A DNA stretch of 64,000 nucleotides from Hominisplanchenecus_A murintestinalis (GTDB taxonomy: Bacteria > Bacillota > Clostridia > Lachnospirales > Lachnospiraceae): assembly GCF_943193015.1 (NCBI RefSeq), contig NZ_CALPCM010000005.1:67793-131792 (forward strand), read 5' to 3'. The position numbers were made by a program, and so were the translations under genes. The notes under the pieces were generated by a model that ran no database searches, was not told the DNA's origin, and saw nothing but the letters and a program-made list of their open reading frames with translations. Below are positions 44,035 to 52,959 of this stretch, piece after piece; position 1 is the stretch's first letter, and each line of letters opens with the position of its first letter.

Positions 44035-44045
44035 TGAGTGGATAG

Positions 44046-44090
44046 AAAATAGCCATGGGGAAGAGGAATGTCTAACCTATGGCTATTTTA
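44046..44090 (+). terminator. Terminator of the GH123 gene
   Basis: Stem AAAATAGCCAT / ATGGCTATTTT with a loop that can extend by GG/CC, and T's built into the 3' arm (TATTTTA). Confidence 0.85.
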
Positions 44091-44118
44091 TAGGGCTTAT
44101 ATGACAGGAAAAAGGGAA

Positions 44119-44147
44119 TTGACGCTTGTACGGATTTGGATTATACT
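44119..44147 (+). promoter_or_regulatory. Promoter of the yicC-cinA operon
   Basis: TTGACG (44119-44124), a 17-bp spacer, TATACT (44142-44147). About 80 nt before the yicC start. Confidence 0.82.
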
Positions 44148-44233
44148 GTTAATGAATGGATGGAAGGTAAGTTTGGAAGGAAACTTCTAAATCCGACAGG
44201 ATGGCGCAGCAGATGTGTCAGAAAGAGGAAAAA

Positions 44234-45112
44234 ATGATAAAAAGCATGACAGGCTTTGGACGGTGTGAGAATCTCCAGGGCGACAGGAAATTCACGGTAG
44301 AAATGAAGGCCGTGAACCACAGGTACTTTGACGTGAATATCAGGATGCCCAAGAAGCTCAGCTTTTTTGAGTCGGCATTGCGGAATGTACTGAAAGAATA
44401 CATCCAGAGAGGGAAAGTGGATGTTTTTATTACGTATGAAGATTATGCCGAGAGCAATGTTTCCTTGAAGTATAATGAAGGAATTGCCAGAGAATATGTG
44501 AAATATTATGGGCAGATTGCGGAGCAATTCGGACTGGAAAATGATATTCGGACTTCTCTGGTTGCAAGGAGTCCGGAGGTACTGACGATGGAAGAGCAGG
44601 CCGTAGATGAGAAGGAATTGTGGGCGGCTCTTGAGAAAACCATGCGGTGTGCCAGTGAACAGTTTGTAGAATCCAGGCTCAAAGAAGGAGAAGCTTTGAA
44701 GGATGATTTGCTTGGAAAGCTTAACGGTATGTTGAAGGATGTGGAAGCAGTTGAGAAACGCTATCCTGAGATTATGGAGAACTACCGCAGGAAACTGGAA
44801 GAAAAGGTCAGGGAGCTTTTGGGGGATTTTCAGATAGAGGAAGGACGCATTGCCACGGAGGTGGTACTGTATTCGGATAAAATCTGTACAGATGAGGAGA
44901 CTGTGCGTTTGAGAAGCCACATTGAAAGTATGAAGGATGCGTTGACAGAAGGCGGCGGCATCGGCAGGAAGCTGGATTTTATTGCACAGGAAATGAATAG
45001 GGAAGCGAACACGATTTTGTCCAAAGCAAATGATTTGGAGACTTCAAATATCGCCATTAGTTTAAAGACAGAAATCGAGAAAGTACGCGAACAGATTCAA
45101 AATATCGAGTAG
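44234..45112 (+). CDS. yicC: YicC/YloC family endoribonuclease
   Basis: A 292-aa protein of the YicC family, shown in E. coli to be an RNase that helps degrade small RNA. The family start MIKSMTGFGR, the segment VNHRYFDVNIRMPK, and the C-terminal KLDFIAQEMNREANTILSKA are all present. I chose ATG 44234 because AGAGG sits five bases upstream; the upstream in-frame ATG at 44201 lacks that. First gene of an operon with remA, gmk and rpoZ, a classic Firmicute arrangement. Confidence 0.95.
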   Translation: MIKSMTGFGRCENLQGDRKFTVEMKAVNHRYFDVNIRMPKKLSFFESALRNVLKEYIQRGKVDVFITYEDYAESNVSLKYNEGIAREYVKYYGQIAEQFGLENDIRTSLVARSPEVLTMEEQAVDEKELWAALEKTMRCASEQFVESRLKEGEALKDDLLGKLNGMLKDVEAVEKRYPEIMENYRRKLEEKVRELLGDFQIEEGRIATEVVLYSDKICTDEETVRLRSHIESMKDALTEGGGIGRKLDFIAQEMNREANTILSKANDLETSNIAISLKTEIEKVREQIQNIE

Positions 45113-45175
45113 TTAAGTTTGTGACAGGTTGGCAAAGCTGAACGGTTACTTAAAGTTTAGGGGCAGGAGTATAAA

Positions 45176-45451
45176 GTGGCGAGATTAATGAATATAGGTT
45201 TTGGTAATGCGGTGAATACGGATAAGGTAGTGGCAGTGGTGAATCCGGACGCAGCGCCGATTAAACGTATGGTGCAGCAGGCGAAAGAGAACGGAAGGGT
45301 TATTGATGCTACCCAGGGGAGGAGAACAAAGTCTGTGCTTGTAACCCAGGAGGATCATATAGTATTGTCTGCGTTGCAGCCAGACACTCTGATAAAGCGG
45401 TTCTCGAATGCTGCAATTATAGGGATGAAGGGGGAAGAAGATGAGCCATAG
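45176..45451 (+). CDS. remA: RemA-like regulator (DUF370)
   Basis: A 91-aa small DNA-binding protein, RemA/DUF370 family. In Bacillus RemA activates biofilm matrix and osmoprotection genes. Family sequence MNIGFGNAVNTDKVVAVVNPD and PIKRMVQQAKENGRVIDATQGR are clear. GTG 45176 has GGAG six bases before it; ATG 45188 is the alternative start. It lies 63 bp after yicC and overlaps gmk by 11 bases, so gmk is translationally coupled. Confidence 0.93.
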   Translation: MARLMNIGFGNAVNTDKVVAVVNPDAAPIKRMVQQAKENGRVIDATQGRRTKSVLVTQEDHIVLSALQPDTLIKRFSNAAIIGMKGEEDEP

Positions 45452-46073
45452 AGGAATTTTAATAGTGCTTTCCGGTTTCTCCGGCGCAGGAAAGGGGACG
45501 CTGGTGAATGCACTTAGGAAAAAATATGATGGTTATGCCCTGTCTATTTCAGCAACTACTAGGCAGCCGAGGGACGGGGAAGAGGAAGGAAAGGCATATT
45601 TTTTTAAAAGGGTAGAGGAATTCCGCCGTATGATAGATGAGGATGCTTTTATTGAGTACGCCCAGTATGTGGAGAATTATTACGGTACGCCAAGAGCCTA
45701 TGTAGAAGAAATGCTGGAGCAAGGGAAAGATGTGATTTTGGAAATAGAGATTCAGGGCGCCCTGAAGGTAAAAGAAAAATATCCGGATGCGCTTCTGATG
45801 TTTGTGACTACACCGGATGCATCTACGCTTAAGCTGCGGCTTCTGGGCAGGGGAACAGAGACGGCAGAGGTAGTTTCGTCGCGTCTGGCGCGGGCAGTGG
45901 AAGAGGCGGAAGGGATAGAGAATTACGATTATCTGATTGTAAATGACGATTTGGATACGGCAGTGGAAGAGATGCATGGAATCATCCAGGGCGAGCATTA
46001 CCGTATAAGAAGAAATACAGGGTTTGTAAAAATGATAAGAAAAGATTTAGAGAGGTTTTCGAAAGGAGAATAG
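45441..46073 (+). CDS. gmk: Guanylate kinase
   Basis: A 210-aa enzyme that makes GDP from GMP and ATP. P-loop GFSGAGKGT at residues 12-20; GMP-binding segment SISATTRQPRDGEEEG and the EIEIQGA strand; lid region RLLGRGTETAEV. ATG 45441 lies inside the end of remA, with GGGGGA before it. It is four bases upstream of rpoZ. The family's regulation by ppGpp is known elsewhere, not visible here. Confidence 0.97.
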   Translation: MSHRGILIVLSGFSGAGKGTLVNALRKKYDGYALSISATTRQPRDGEEEGKAYFFKRVEEFRRMIDEDAFIEYAQYVENYYGTPRAYVEEMLEQGKDVILEIEIQGALKVKEKYPDALLMFVTTPDASTLKLRLLGRGTETAEVVSSRLARAVEEAEGIENYDYLIVNDDLDTAVEEMHGIIQGEHYRIRRNTGFVKMIRKDLERFSKGE

Positions 46074-46077
46074 GCGA

Positions 46078-46341
46078 ATGTTACATCCATCTTATACAGA
46101 TTTAATGAATGTAGTAAATAGTGAAGTAGGGGAAAATGAGACTCCGGTGGTGAATAGCAGATATTCAATCGTGCTTGCAACAGCAAAAAGAGCGCGGGAA
46201 ATCATCGGAGGGGCAGATCCGCTGGTATACAGTTCAGGAAAGAAGCCTCTGTCTGTAGCAGTGGAGGAGCTGGATAAAGCGAAGATTAAGATTATGGCAG
46301 AGGAAGAGAAATCAGAAGATGAAATTGAGCTGGCAGAATAG
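46078..46341 (+). CDS. rpoZ: RNA polymerase omega subunit
   Basis: An 87-aa subunit that helps assemble RNA polymerase. Typical start MLHPSYTDLMN, central TPVVNSRYSIVLATAKRARE, and KPLSVAVEELDKAKIKI. It follows gmk by four bases, the usual gene order, and precedes rimO by 17 bases. An AAAGGAG site overlaps the gmk stop region. Confidence 0.94.
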   Translation: MLHPSYTDLMNVVNSEVGENETPVVNSRYSIVLATAKRAREIIGGADPLVYSSGKKPLSVAVEELDKAKIKIMAEEEKSEDEIELAE

Positions 46342-46358
46342 AAAGGGCAGCATAAAAT

Positions 46359-47684
46359 ATGAAATTACTGTTTGTATCTCTGGGATGCGATAAGAACCTG
46401 GTGGACTCAGAAGTGATGCTTGCCCTTCTGAATGGGCAGGGCTATAGCCTGACGGACAACGAAAGTGAAGCGGATGTCATAATTATCAATACCTGCTGTT
46501 TTATCAATGATGCGAAGGAAGAGAGCGTACAGGCGATTCTGGAAATGGCAGAGTATAAAAAATCCGGAAACTGTAAAGCCTTGATTGTGACAGGGTGCCT
46601 GGCGCAGCGTTACCAGAAGGAAATTGTGGATGAAATTCCTGAAGTGGATGCGGTTCTTGGCACGTCCACGTATGAAGAGATTGTAAAAGCAGCGGCGGAT
46701 GCCCTGGAAGGGAAACGGCTTTTGGAGTTTCATGACATCAACAGCACACCAGACGGGAAACGGGAGAGACTGCTTACAACAGGTGGGCATTATGCCCATC
46801 TGAAAATTGCAGAGGGATGTGATAAGCATTGTACATACTGCATCATACCTGCCGTGCGTGGGAAGTACCGGAGCGTTCCGATGGAAGAGCTGGTGCAAGA
46901 AGCGCGGGATTTGGCGGCGCAGGGTGTAAAGGAACTGATTCTGGTTGCCCAGGAGACTACGTTATATGGAGTAGATATCTATGGAAAGAAATCCTTACAT
47001 AAACTGCTTCGGGAGTTGTGCAGTATTCAGGGCATCCGATGGATACGTGTCTTGTACTGCTATCCCGAAGAAATTTATGAAGAGCTGATTCAGACTATAA
47101 AGACAGAGCCGAAGATCTGCCATTACCTGGATTTGCCGATTCAGCATGCGAACGATGATGTGCTGAAACGGATGGGGCGCAGAACTACGAAAAAGGCTCT
47201 GCAGGAAATCGTGGCGCATTTGCGCCGGGAAATTCCTGATATTGTACTACGCACAACATTGATCAGCGGTTTTCCGGGAGAAACACAGGAAGCCCATGAA
47301 GAGCTGATGCAGTTTGTGGACGAGATGGAATTTGAGCGTCTGGGCGTGTTTGCCTACTCGCCGGAAGAAGATACCCCGGCGGCCCAGATGGAAGGACAGA
47401 TACCGGAAGAAATCAAAGAAGAGCGCAGGGATGAACTGATGGAGCTGCAGCAGGAGATTTCGTTTGACAAAAATGAAGATATGGCGGGCAGGACGCTGCT
47501 GGCTATGGTAGAAGGAAAAGTGGCGGATGAAAATGCCTATATTGCCCGCACCTATATGGATGCGCCGGGAATTGACGGTTATCTGTTTATCAATACAGAT
47601 GAAACGCTGGTGACGGGAGATTTTGCAAGGGTAAAAGTGACAGGAGCCCTGGAATATGATTTGATAGGAGAGATTGCAGAATGA
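46359..47684 (+). CDS. rimO: Ribosomal protein S12 methylthiotransferase
   Basis: A 441-aa radical SAM enzyme that adds a methylthio group to an Asp of ribosomal protein S12. N-terminal MTTase cysteines (SLGCDKN, NTCCFI, VTGCLAQRY), radical SAM CDKHCTYC, and the C-terminal TRAM region. The MiaB alternative is disfavoured by the SLGCDKNLVDSE start, the RimO form. It overlaps pgsA by four bases (ATGA). AAAGGG precedes the start. Confidence 0.95.
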   Translation: MKLLFVSLGCDKNLVDSEVMLALLNGQGYSLTDNESEADVIIINTCCFINDAKEESVQAILEMAEYKKSGNCKALIVTGCLAQRYQKEIVDEIPEVDAVLGTSTYEEIVKAAADALEGKRLLEFHDINSTPDGKRERLLTTGGHYAHLKIAEGCDKHCTYCIIPAVRGKYRSVPMEELVQEARDLAAQGVKELILVAQETTLYGVDIYGKKSLHKLLRELCSIQGIRWIRVLYCYPEEIYEELIQTIKTEPKICHYLDLPIQHANDDVLKRMGRRTTKKALQEIVAHLRREIPDIVLRTTLISGFPGETQEAHEELMQFVDEMEFERLGVFAYSPEEDTPAAQMEGQIPEEIKEERRDELMELQQEISFDKNEDMAGRTLLAMVEGKVADENAYIARTYMDAPGIDGYLFINTDETLVTGDFARVKVTGALEYDLIGEIAE

Positions 47685-48217
47685 ATGCACCAAATATGTT
47701 AACAATATTAAGGGTGGTCATGATTCCGTTTTTTGTGGCTTTCTTGTTGCTTGATATTACGGAATATGACAAATATATCGCTCTGGCTATTTTCATTGCA
47801 GCAAGCTTTACAGACACTTTGGACGGTTATCTGGCAAGGAAAAACAACCAGGTAACGAATTTTGGGAAATTTATGGATCCGCTTGCAGATAAACTGCTGG
47901 TATCGGCGGCGATGATCTGTCTGGTGGAATTAGATATGATTCCAAGCTGGGTTGTAATTGTAATCATCAGCCGGGAATTTATTATCAGCGGTTTTCGGCT
48001 GGTGGCGTCGGACAACGGCATTGTAATTGCAGCGAGCTGGTGGGGAAAAATTAAGACCGTATCCCAGATGGTTATGATTATCCTTTTGATAGGAGATTTT
48101 GGCGGAGTGTTTACGATGCTTGAACAGGTGTTTATTTATATTGCATTGATTCTGACAGTAATTTCCCTTATAGATTATATTGCAAAAAATAAGCAGGTTC
48201 TGAAGATGCAGGATTAG
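47681..48217 (+). CDS. pgsA: CDP-diacylglycerol--glycerol-3-phosphate 3-phosphatidyltransferase
   Basis: A 178-aa membrane enzyme that makes phosphatidylglycerol phosphate. It carries the CDP-alcohol phosphotransferase motif TDTLDGYLARKNNQ, then FGKFMDPLADKLL, with the invariant Asp residues. The N-terminal MNAPNMLTILRVVMIPF is family-typical. The ATG overlaps the rimO stop (ATGA). It precedes cinA by 58 bases; the pgsA-cinA order is found across Firmicutes. Confidence 0.96.
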   Translation: MNAPNMLTILRVVMIPFFVAFLLLDITEYDKYIALAIFIAASFTDTLDGYLARKNNQVTNFGKFMDPLADKLLVSAAMICLVELDMIPSWVVIVIISREFIISGFRLVASDNGIVIAASWWGKIKTVSQMVMIILLIGDFGGVFTMLEQVFIYIALILTVISLIDYIAKNKQVLKMQD

Positions 48218-48275
48218 ATAGAGGGACTTAGCCATCAGATAACAGGCGGAAATGCGCCGGACATTGGAGGTAAAA

Positions 48276-49532
48276 ATGGAAGTTGAGTTAATTTCGGTGG
48301 GAACAGAGCTGCTGCTTGGAAATATTGTGAATACAAACGCGGCATATCTTTCGGAGCAGTGCGCTCTATTGGGGCTTTCTATGTTCCACCAGTCTGTAGT
48401 GGGGGATAATGAGGAACGTCTGGCAGAGGCGATTCAGACAGCACTGGGACGTTCAGATGTAGTAATCTTGAGCGGAGGGCTGGGGCCTACGAAGGATGAC
48501 CTTACCAAAGAGGCTGCAGCCAAGGTGATGGAAATGCCTCTGAAAGAAGATAAGCATACCCGGAAGCTGATTGCGGAATATTTTAAGAACAGCGGAATTA
48601 AAACCGTTACGGAAAATAATTGGAAGCAGGCGCAGGTGCCGGAGGGAGGCATTGTGGTAGACAATGACAATGGTACGGCGCCCGGACTGATTTTGGAAAA
48701 GGACGGAAAATCTGTTATCCTGCTGCCAGGCCCTCCGAATGAGATGCAGCCCATGTTTGCGAAAAGCATTTTTCCGTATTTGAATAAACTTCAGCCGGAA
48801 ATGATATGCTCCTGTATGGTGAAGATATGCGGGCTGGGAGAGAGCTATGTGGAAACACAGATTGCAGATTTGATTGAAAAGCAGACGAATCCTACGCTTG
48901 CCCCATATGCAAAGACCGGGGAGGTGCATCTGCGGATTACGGCGAAGGCTTCTGACGAGAAAGAAGCGAAGAAACTGATCAAACCAATGGTTCGGGAGCT
49001 TAGGAAACGCTTTGGCGACTATATTTATTCTACAGATGAGCATGAGACGCTGGCAGAAAGTGTTCTAAAGCTTCTGAAAGAGCGGGAATTGACGCTTACT
49101 ACGGCAGAGTCATGTACAGGCGGCATGCTGGCGGCAAGGCTGACAGATGTGCCCGGAGCATCCGAAGTGTTTAAGCAAGGACTTGTAACATACAGCAATA
49201 AAGCAAAAAGAAAGCTTTTGGATGTAAAAAAGACAACGCTGAAAGATTATGGGGCAGTCAGTGAGAAGACTGCCAAAGAGATGGCGAAAAACGGCGCTTT
49301 TGTAACCGGGTCAGATGTATGTATATCTATTACCGGAATCGCGGGACCGGACGGAGGAAGTGAGGAGAAGCCGGTGGGGCTGGTCTACATGGCATGCAGC
49401 CTGAATAATAAAGTTACTGTAAAAGAATATCATTTTCAGGGAAGCAGAGAGAAGATACGGGAGTATTCCGTGGTGAGGGCGCTTACGCTGCTGCGGAGCT
49501 GCATCTTGGAAAGTGACGGAAAAGAAAGTTAA
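48276..49532 (+). CDS. cinA: CinA-like nicotinamide mononucleotide deamidase/ADP-ribose pyrophosphatase
   Basis: A 418-aa two-domain protein. MoCF-biosynthesis-like N-domain (GTELLLGNIVNTN, SGGLGPTKDDLT) and the C-terminal amidase domain (TTAESCTGGMLAARLTDVPG, SITGIAGPDGG). CinA is linked to pyridine nucleotide recycling and, in transformable bacteria, to competence. ATG 48276 follows GGAGG by five bases; the in-frame start at 48252 has no site. Last gene of the operon before a strong terminator. Confidence 0.94.
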   Translation: MEVELISVGTELLLGNIVNTNAAYLSEQCALLGLSMFHQSVVGDNEERLAEAIQTALGRSDVVILSGGLGPTKDDLTKEAAAKVMEMPLKEDKHTRKLIAEYFKNSGIKTVTENNWKQAQVPEGGIVVDNDNGTAPGLILEKDGKSVILLPGPPNEMQPMFAKSIFPYLNKLQPEMICSCMVKICGLGESYVETQIADLIEKQTNPTLAPYAKTGEVHLRITAKASDEKEAKKLIKPMVRELRKRFGDYIYSTDEHETLAESVLKLLKERELTLTTAESCTGGMLAARLTDVPGASEVFKQGLVTYSNKAKRKLLDVKKTTLKDYGAVSEKTAKEMAKNGAFVTGSDVCISITGIAGPDGGSEEKPVGLVYMACSLNNKVTVKEYHFQGSREKIREYSVVRALTLLRSCILESDGKES

Positions 49533-49537
49533 ATGGC

Positions 49538-49572
49538 CGTCGCCGGGCAGAGAATGCCTGGCGGCGTTTTTT
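49538..49572 (+). terminator. Terminator of the yicC-cinA operon
   Basis: A 12-pair stem CGTCGCCGGGCA / TGCCTGGCGGCG with two G-T pairs, a five-base loop and TTTTTT. Confidence 0.95.
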
Positions 49573-49636
49573 GCGTGAAAATTAGGAATGATGTTATGTA
49601 TTAGAATTGTTTTTGCTGTATCTTGGAATCTTTTCG

Positions 49637-49645
49637 TGGTATAAT
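49637..49645 (+). promoter_or_regulatory. Extended -10 promoter of the ABC exporter genes
   Basis: TGG-TATAAT (TATAAT at 49640-49645). No clear -35 at 17 bp. Confidence 0.6.
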
Positions 49646-49708
49646 GTATAAAAATTGTGTGCGAACACATAAAGACAAGAAATGATGAAACTTGAGGAGG
49701 AAAAAGCG

Positions 49709-50425
49709 ATGCTGGAAATTAGGAATTTTTCAAAAACATATAAAAAAGGGAAAAAGGCGGTTGATAACCTGACGCTTACCGTGGAAGCGGGGGATATCTA
49801 TGGATTCATCGGACACAATGGCGCAGGAAAAAGTACTACAATTAAATCTGTTGTGGGTGTGCTGGATTTTGAGGAAGGTGAAATTCTGATTGACGGAAAA
49901 AGCATTCGCAAATCTCCGGTAGAATGTAAAAAAGTTACGGCATATATCCCTGATAATCCGGATATTTATGAACATTTGACAGGAGTTAAATATCTGAACT
50001 TTATCGGAGATATTTATGAAGTTCCGTCCAAAATAAGGAAAGAACGTATTGCAAAGTATGGAGATTTGCTGGAAATTACCGGAAGTCTGGGGGACTTGAT
50101 TTCTTCTTATTCTCATGGGATGAAGCAAAAGGTGGCGCTTATTTCTGCACTAATCCATCAGCCCAAGCTGATGGTTCTGGATGAGCCGTTTGTAGGGCTT
50201 GACCCTAAGGCTTCCATTACTTTAAAAAATATCATGCATGAAATGTGTGGGAACGGAAGTGCGATTTTCTTTTCTACCCATGTTCTGGAGGTTGCGGAAA
50301 AGCTGTGTAATAAGATTGCAATTATCAAAGATGGCAGGCTGATTGTGAGCGGGGAAACGGAGAAGCTTACAGGGGATGAATCTCTGGAGAACCTTTTCCT
50401 GGAGGTGATTGAAGATGAAAAATAA
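49709..50425 (+). CDS. ABC transporter ATP-binding protein
   Basis: A 238-aa ATPase. Walker A GHNGAGKST, Q-loop region, signature SYSHGMKQKV, Walker B LMVLDEPFVGLD, H-loop STHV. I chose ATG 49709 because GAGGAGG lies eight bases upstream; in-frame starts further up (49682) lack such a site. It overlaps the permease gene by 11 bases. The pair resembles ABC-2-type exporters of drugs, lipids or peptides; the substrate is unknown. Confidence 0.93.
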   Translation: MLEIRNFSKTYKKGKKAVDNLTLTVEAGDIYGFIGHNGAGKSTTIKSVVGVLDFEEGEILIDGKSIRKSPVECKKVTAYIPDNPDIYEHLTGVKYLNFIGDIYEVPSKIRKERIAKYGDLLEITGSLGDLISSYSHGMKQKVALISALIHQPKLMVLDEPFVGLDPKASITLKNIMHEMCGNGSAIFFSTHVLEVAEKLCNKIAIIKDGRLIVSGETEKLTGDESLENLFLEVIEDEK

Positions 50426-51980
50426 GTGTTTTCTGTTGATGAAGGTACAGCTTTTAGGACAGTTCAGGGGAAAGGAAAAGAAACGCGGCACGGTTGTAAT
50501 GATGGCAGCATATCTGTTTGTGGACGTAATGATTGCGGCGTACAGTTTTCTGGTAGCAGCAGGCCTGGGAGCTATGGAACTTTCCTATATGATACCCGGG
50601 TTTGCTTTGGCAATCACGAGTGTGATTACTCTATTTTTTACGGTATTAAAGGCAAATGGTGTATTGTTTGCTTATCGGGATTATGAGCTTTTGCTGTCAT
50701 TTCCAATAAAAACGGGAACGGTGATAGCCAGCCGTTTCCTGTCGATGTATTTGATGAATCTGCTGTTCACGGCAGTTGTAATGCTTCCCATGGGGGCCGG
50801 ATATGTGATATGGGAGCATCCGGGTATTGGATTTTACCCTATCTGGCTCTTGGGAATGATGGCGGCGCCTTTGCTTCCAACGACGGCAGCAACCGTGATT
50901 GGCGCGTTGATTATCCTGTTTACATCAAGGTTCCGCCATGCGAATGTGCTTACTACGGTTTTAACCATTGGCATTACCAGTGTCATTATGGTACTGTCTT
51001 TTGGGTTAAGCGGTATGGATGAGGGGGATATTCTGGTTCAGGAGCTGAACCAGCTGGGACAGGTGATGCTTGGAGCGATTCACAGACTGTATCCTCCGTC
51101 GGTACTTTTTGAGCGTGCGGTGATTTCCTTCGATATGTTTTCCTTTTTTACATTTTTGCTGCTTTCTATAGGGTGGTATCTGATTTTTTTGAAGCTGGTA
51201 TCATTGAAGTATAAGAGTATGAATACGGCATTGATGAGCTGGCATGCGCGTTCGGACTATAAGCTGGGGACGCTTAAAACATCTAGTCCGCTGATGGCAG
51301 TATGCAGAAAAGAGGCAAAGCGTTTTTTTGGATGCCCGATGTATACCACAAATATGGGGATAGGACTGGTGATGATGGTGCTTTTCGGCGTTGCGTTAGC
51401 AGTGATGGGACCTGAAAAGCTGGAGAAGTGGGTGAATATACCGGGTATGTCTGAAGGTATTACAAAGGTATTGCCTTTTATGATTGCCATGCTGCAGTGT
51501 ATGAGCTGTACGACGTGTGTGTCTCTGTCACTGGAGGGAAGAAACTTATGGATTCTGAAATCTCTTCCGCTAGATAAGAAAACGGTGTACCAAGGGAAAA
51601 TCCTGTTTAATTTGCTGCTCACGGTTCCGGCAGGCATCCTGGTTTCCCTGCTGATAGCTGTCAGGATTCCTATGAGTGCCTGGGAGGTCCTGTTCTTATT
51701 TATAATTCCGGTAGTGTATGCAGTCTTTATCAGTGTGCTGGGAATGTATATTAACATTAAGTTCCCGAAGTATGACTGGACGAGCGAGGCGGCAGTGGTA
51801 AAGCAGAGCGCTTCAAGCATGGCCGGGATTTTTGCAGGGATGTTTAATGCGCTGATTCCTTTAATCCTGATGCTGGTTCTTCAGGGGATGTTTGCAAAGA
51901 TTTTCGAAGTTTTTCTGGTAGTGTTAGAAGGGGGATTGGCATATTTTCTATACCGTCATGTGATAAAATTGGATTTTTAA
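50415..51980 (+). CDS. Putative ABC exporter permease
   Basis: A 521-aa membrane protein with about 12 hydrophobic segments, arranged as two similar halves as in large ABC-2 permeases (YtrC/Bcr-like). No soluble catalytic domain. The start is ATG 50415, with GGAGG nine bases upstream inside the ATPase gene; a TTG six bases earlier is too close to the site. Translationally coupled to the ATPase, so one exporter. The substrate cannot be told. Confidence 0.85.
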   Translation: MKNKCFLLMKVQLLGQFRGKEKKRGTVVMMAAYLFVDVMIAAYSFLVAAGLGAMELSYMIPGFALAITSVITLFFTVLKANGVLFAYRDYELLLSFPIKTGTVIASRFLSMYLMNLLFTAVVMLPMGAGYVIWEHPGIGFYPIWLLGMMAAPLLPTTAATVIGALIILFTSRFRHANVLTTVLTIGITSVIMVLSFGLSGMDEGDILVQELNQLGQVMLGAIHRLYPPSVLFERAVISFDMFSFFTFLLLSIGWYLIFLKLVSLKYKSMNTALMSWHARSDYKLGTLKTSSPLMAVCRKEAKRFFGCPMYTTNMGIGLVMMVLFGVALAVMGPEKLEKWVNIPGMSEGITKVLPFMIAMLQCMSCTTCVSLSLEGRNLWILKSLPLDKKTVYQGKILFNLLLTVPAGILVSLLIAVRIPMSAWEVLFLFIIPVVYAVFISVLGMYINIKFPKYDWTSEAAVVKQSASSMAGIFAGMFNALIPLILMLVLQGMFAKIFEVFLVVLEGGLAYFLYRHVIKLDF

Positions 51981-52042
51981 GCTATTTGACGGTGGTAGGT
52001 GTAAAAAACATTGGTAAATACGCATAAAATGCGACAAAAATA

Positions 52043-52072
52043 TTGACATTTTGTAGTGGATTGTACTAATAT
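52043..52072 (+). promoter_or_regulatory. Promoter of the SIR2-like gene
   Basis: TTGACA (52043-52048), an 18-bp spacer, TAATAT (52067-52072), about 28 bp before the ATG. Confidence 0.72.
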
Positions 52073-52099
52073 AAAGGAAAAGCAGACGGAGGTGGGGTC

Positions 52100-52834
52100 A
52101 TGAGAGAAGTAGACCTGTTAAGAAAAGCTTTATTTGAAAGTAAGTATACGGTTGCCCTCTGCTGTAGCGGTCTGTTAGAGGAAGTAGGGCGGGCAAGTGT
52201 ACGGACGCAGTCTCGAGCTTATGAAATTGAGATGAAATATGGGTATTCTCCAGAGGAGATTTTTAATGCCGCATTTTTCAGTACACGGCCGGAAAAGTTT
52301 TTTGATTATTATAAGGCGGAGATACTGCCCGGAGATATGGAGCCGGGAGAATCTTTTCGTTATCTGAGGGAACTGGAACAACGCAGCCTGATACATCTTA
52401 TGATTACGGACAATACCTGTAATTTTTACTCAAGGGTAGGATGCCGGAATGTAATCATGATGCACGGAGATGTGGAAGATAATGTCTGCATTAACTGCGG
52501 AAAGCGGTTTCGTGCAGATTACGTGGCGAAGAGCAGAGGAATTCCCTGCTGTGACGAGTGCGGAAAGATATTGAGACCCAAAGTAGTAATGTTTGGTGAG
52601 GCGGTAGATAACCGTTTGATGACAAGAGCCATTAACGAAATTACAAAAGCCGAAGTGCTTCTGGTAATCGGTGCAAACCTGGACGGAGCTTTTGCAGAAC
52701 GGTATGTGAAATATTTTGATGGGAAGAAACTGGTAGTCATCGACCCGGAGGACGCTTTTAAAGACAGGGTTGCAGATTTGGCAATCCACCGTCCGGTACG
52801 GGATGTATTACGGGAGCTGTTAGAAGGCTGCTAA
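52100..52834 (+). CDS. SIR2 family protein with altered NAD-binding motifs
   Basis: A 244-aa sirtuin-like protein. Kept: the zinc cysteines (Cys130, Cys133; Cys151, Cys154), the HG motif with the catalytic-type His122 (MMHGDVEDNVC) and the PKVVMFGEAVD strand. Changed: the glycine-rich GAGIS motif reads CCSGLL (residues 21-26), and the TQN-ID motif reads TDNTCN. The late GTSL motif reads GANLDG. So the fold looks kept, but NAD use may be reduced or different. GGAGG precedes the ATG. Followed by an inverted repeat and a small protein gene. The function is unknown. Confidence 0.8.
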   Translation: MREVDLLRKALFESKYTVALCCSGLLEEVGRASVRTQSRAYEIEMKYGYSPEEIFNAAFFSTRPEKFFDYYKAEILPGDMEPGESFRYLRELEQRSLIHLMITDNTCNFYSRVGCRNVIMMHGDVEDNVCINCGKRFRADYVAKSRGIPCCDECGKILRPKVVMFGEAVDNRLMTRAINEITKAEVLLVIGANLDGAFAERYVKYFDGKKLVVIDPEDAFKDRVADLAIHRPVRDVLRELLEGC

Positions 52835-52909
52835 TATCAAAAGTTAAAGAAAGGTAACCGTTCCGGAACCAAAGGAGGTATGCGGGCGGTTACCTTTGTA
52901 TTTGATATT
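52833..52909 (+). repeat. Two-tier inverted repeat after the SIR2-like gene
   Basis: The inner stem AAAGGTAACCG (52850-52860) pairs with CGGTTACCTTT (52887-52897), perfect, and the outer arms AATATCAAA (52833-52841) and TTTGATATT (52901-52909) also pair. No T run follows. The 26-base loop contains AAAGGAGG. It may end the SIR2 transcript or regulate the next small gene. Confidence 0.6.
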
Positions 52910-52959
52910 GGGAAAAAGTATTTTTCTTATGTATTCATGGATAGAAGGAGGTTATTCAC

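Noticed and set aside
48252..48275. Upstream in-frame ATG for cinA
   Set aside because: No ribosome binding site; a GGAGG at 48266-48270 lies between it and the ATG at 48276, which starts the usual MEVELISVGTE sequence.
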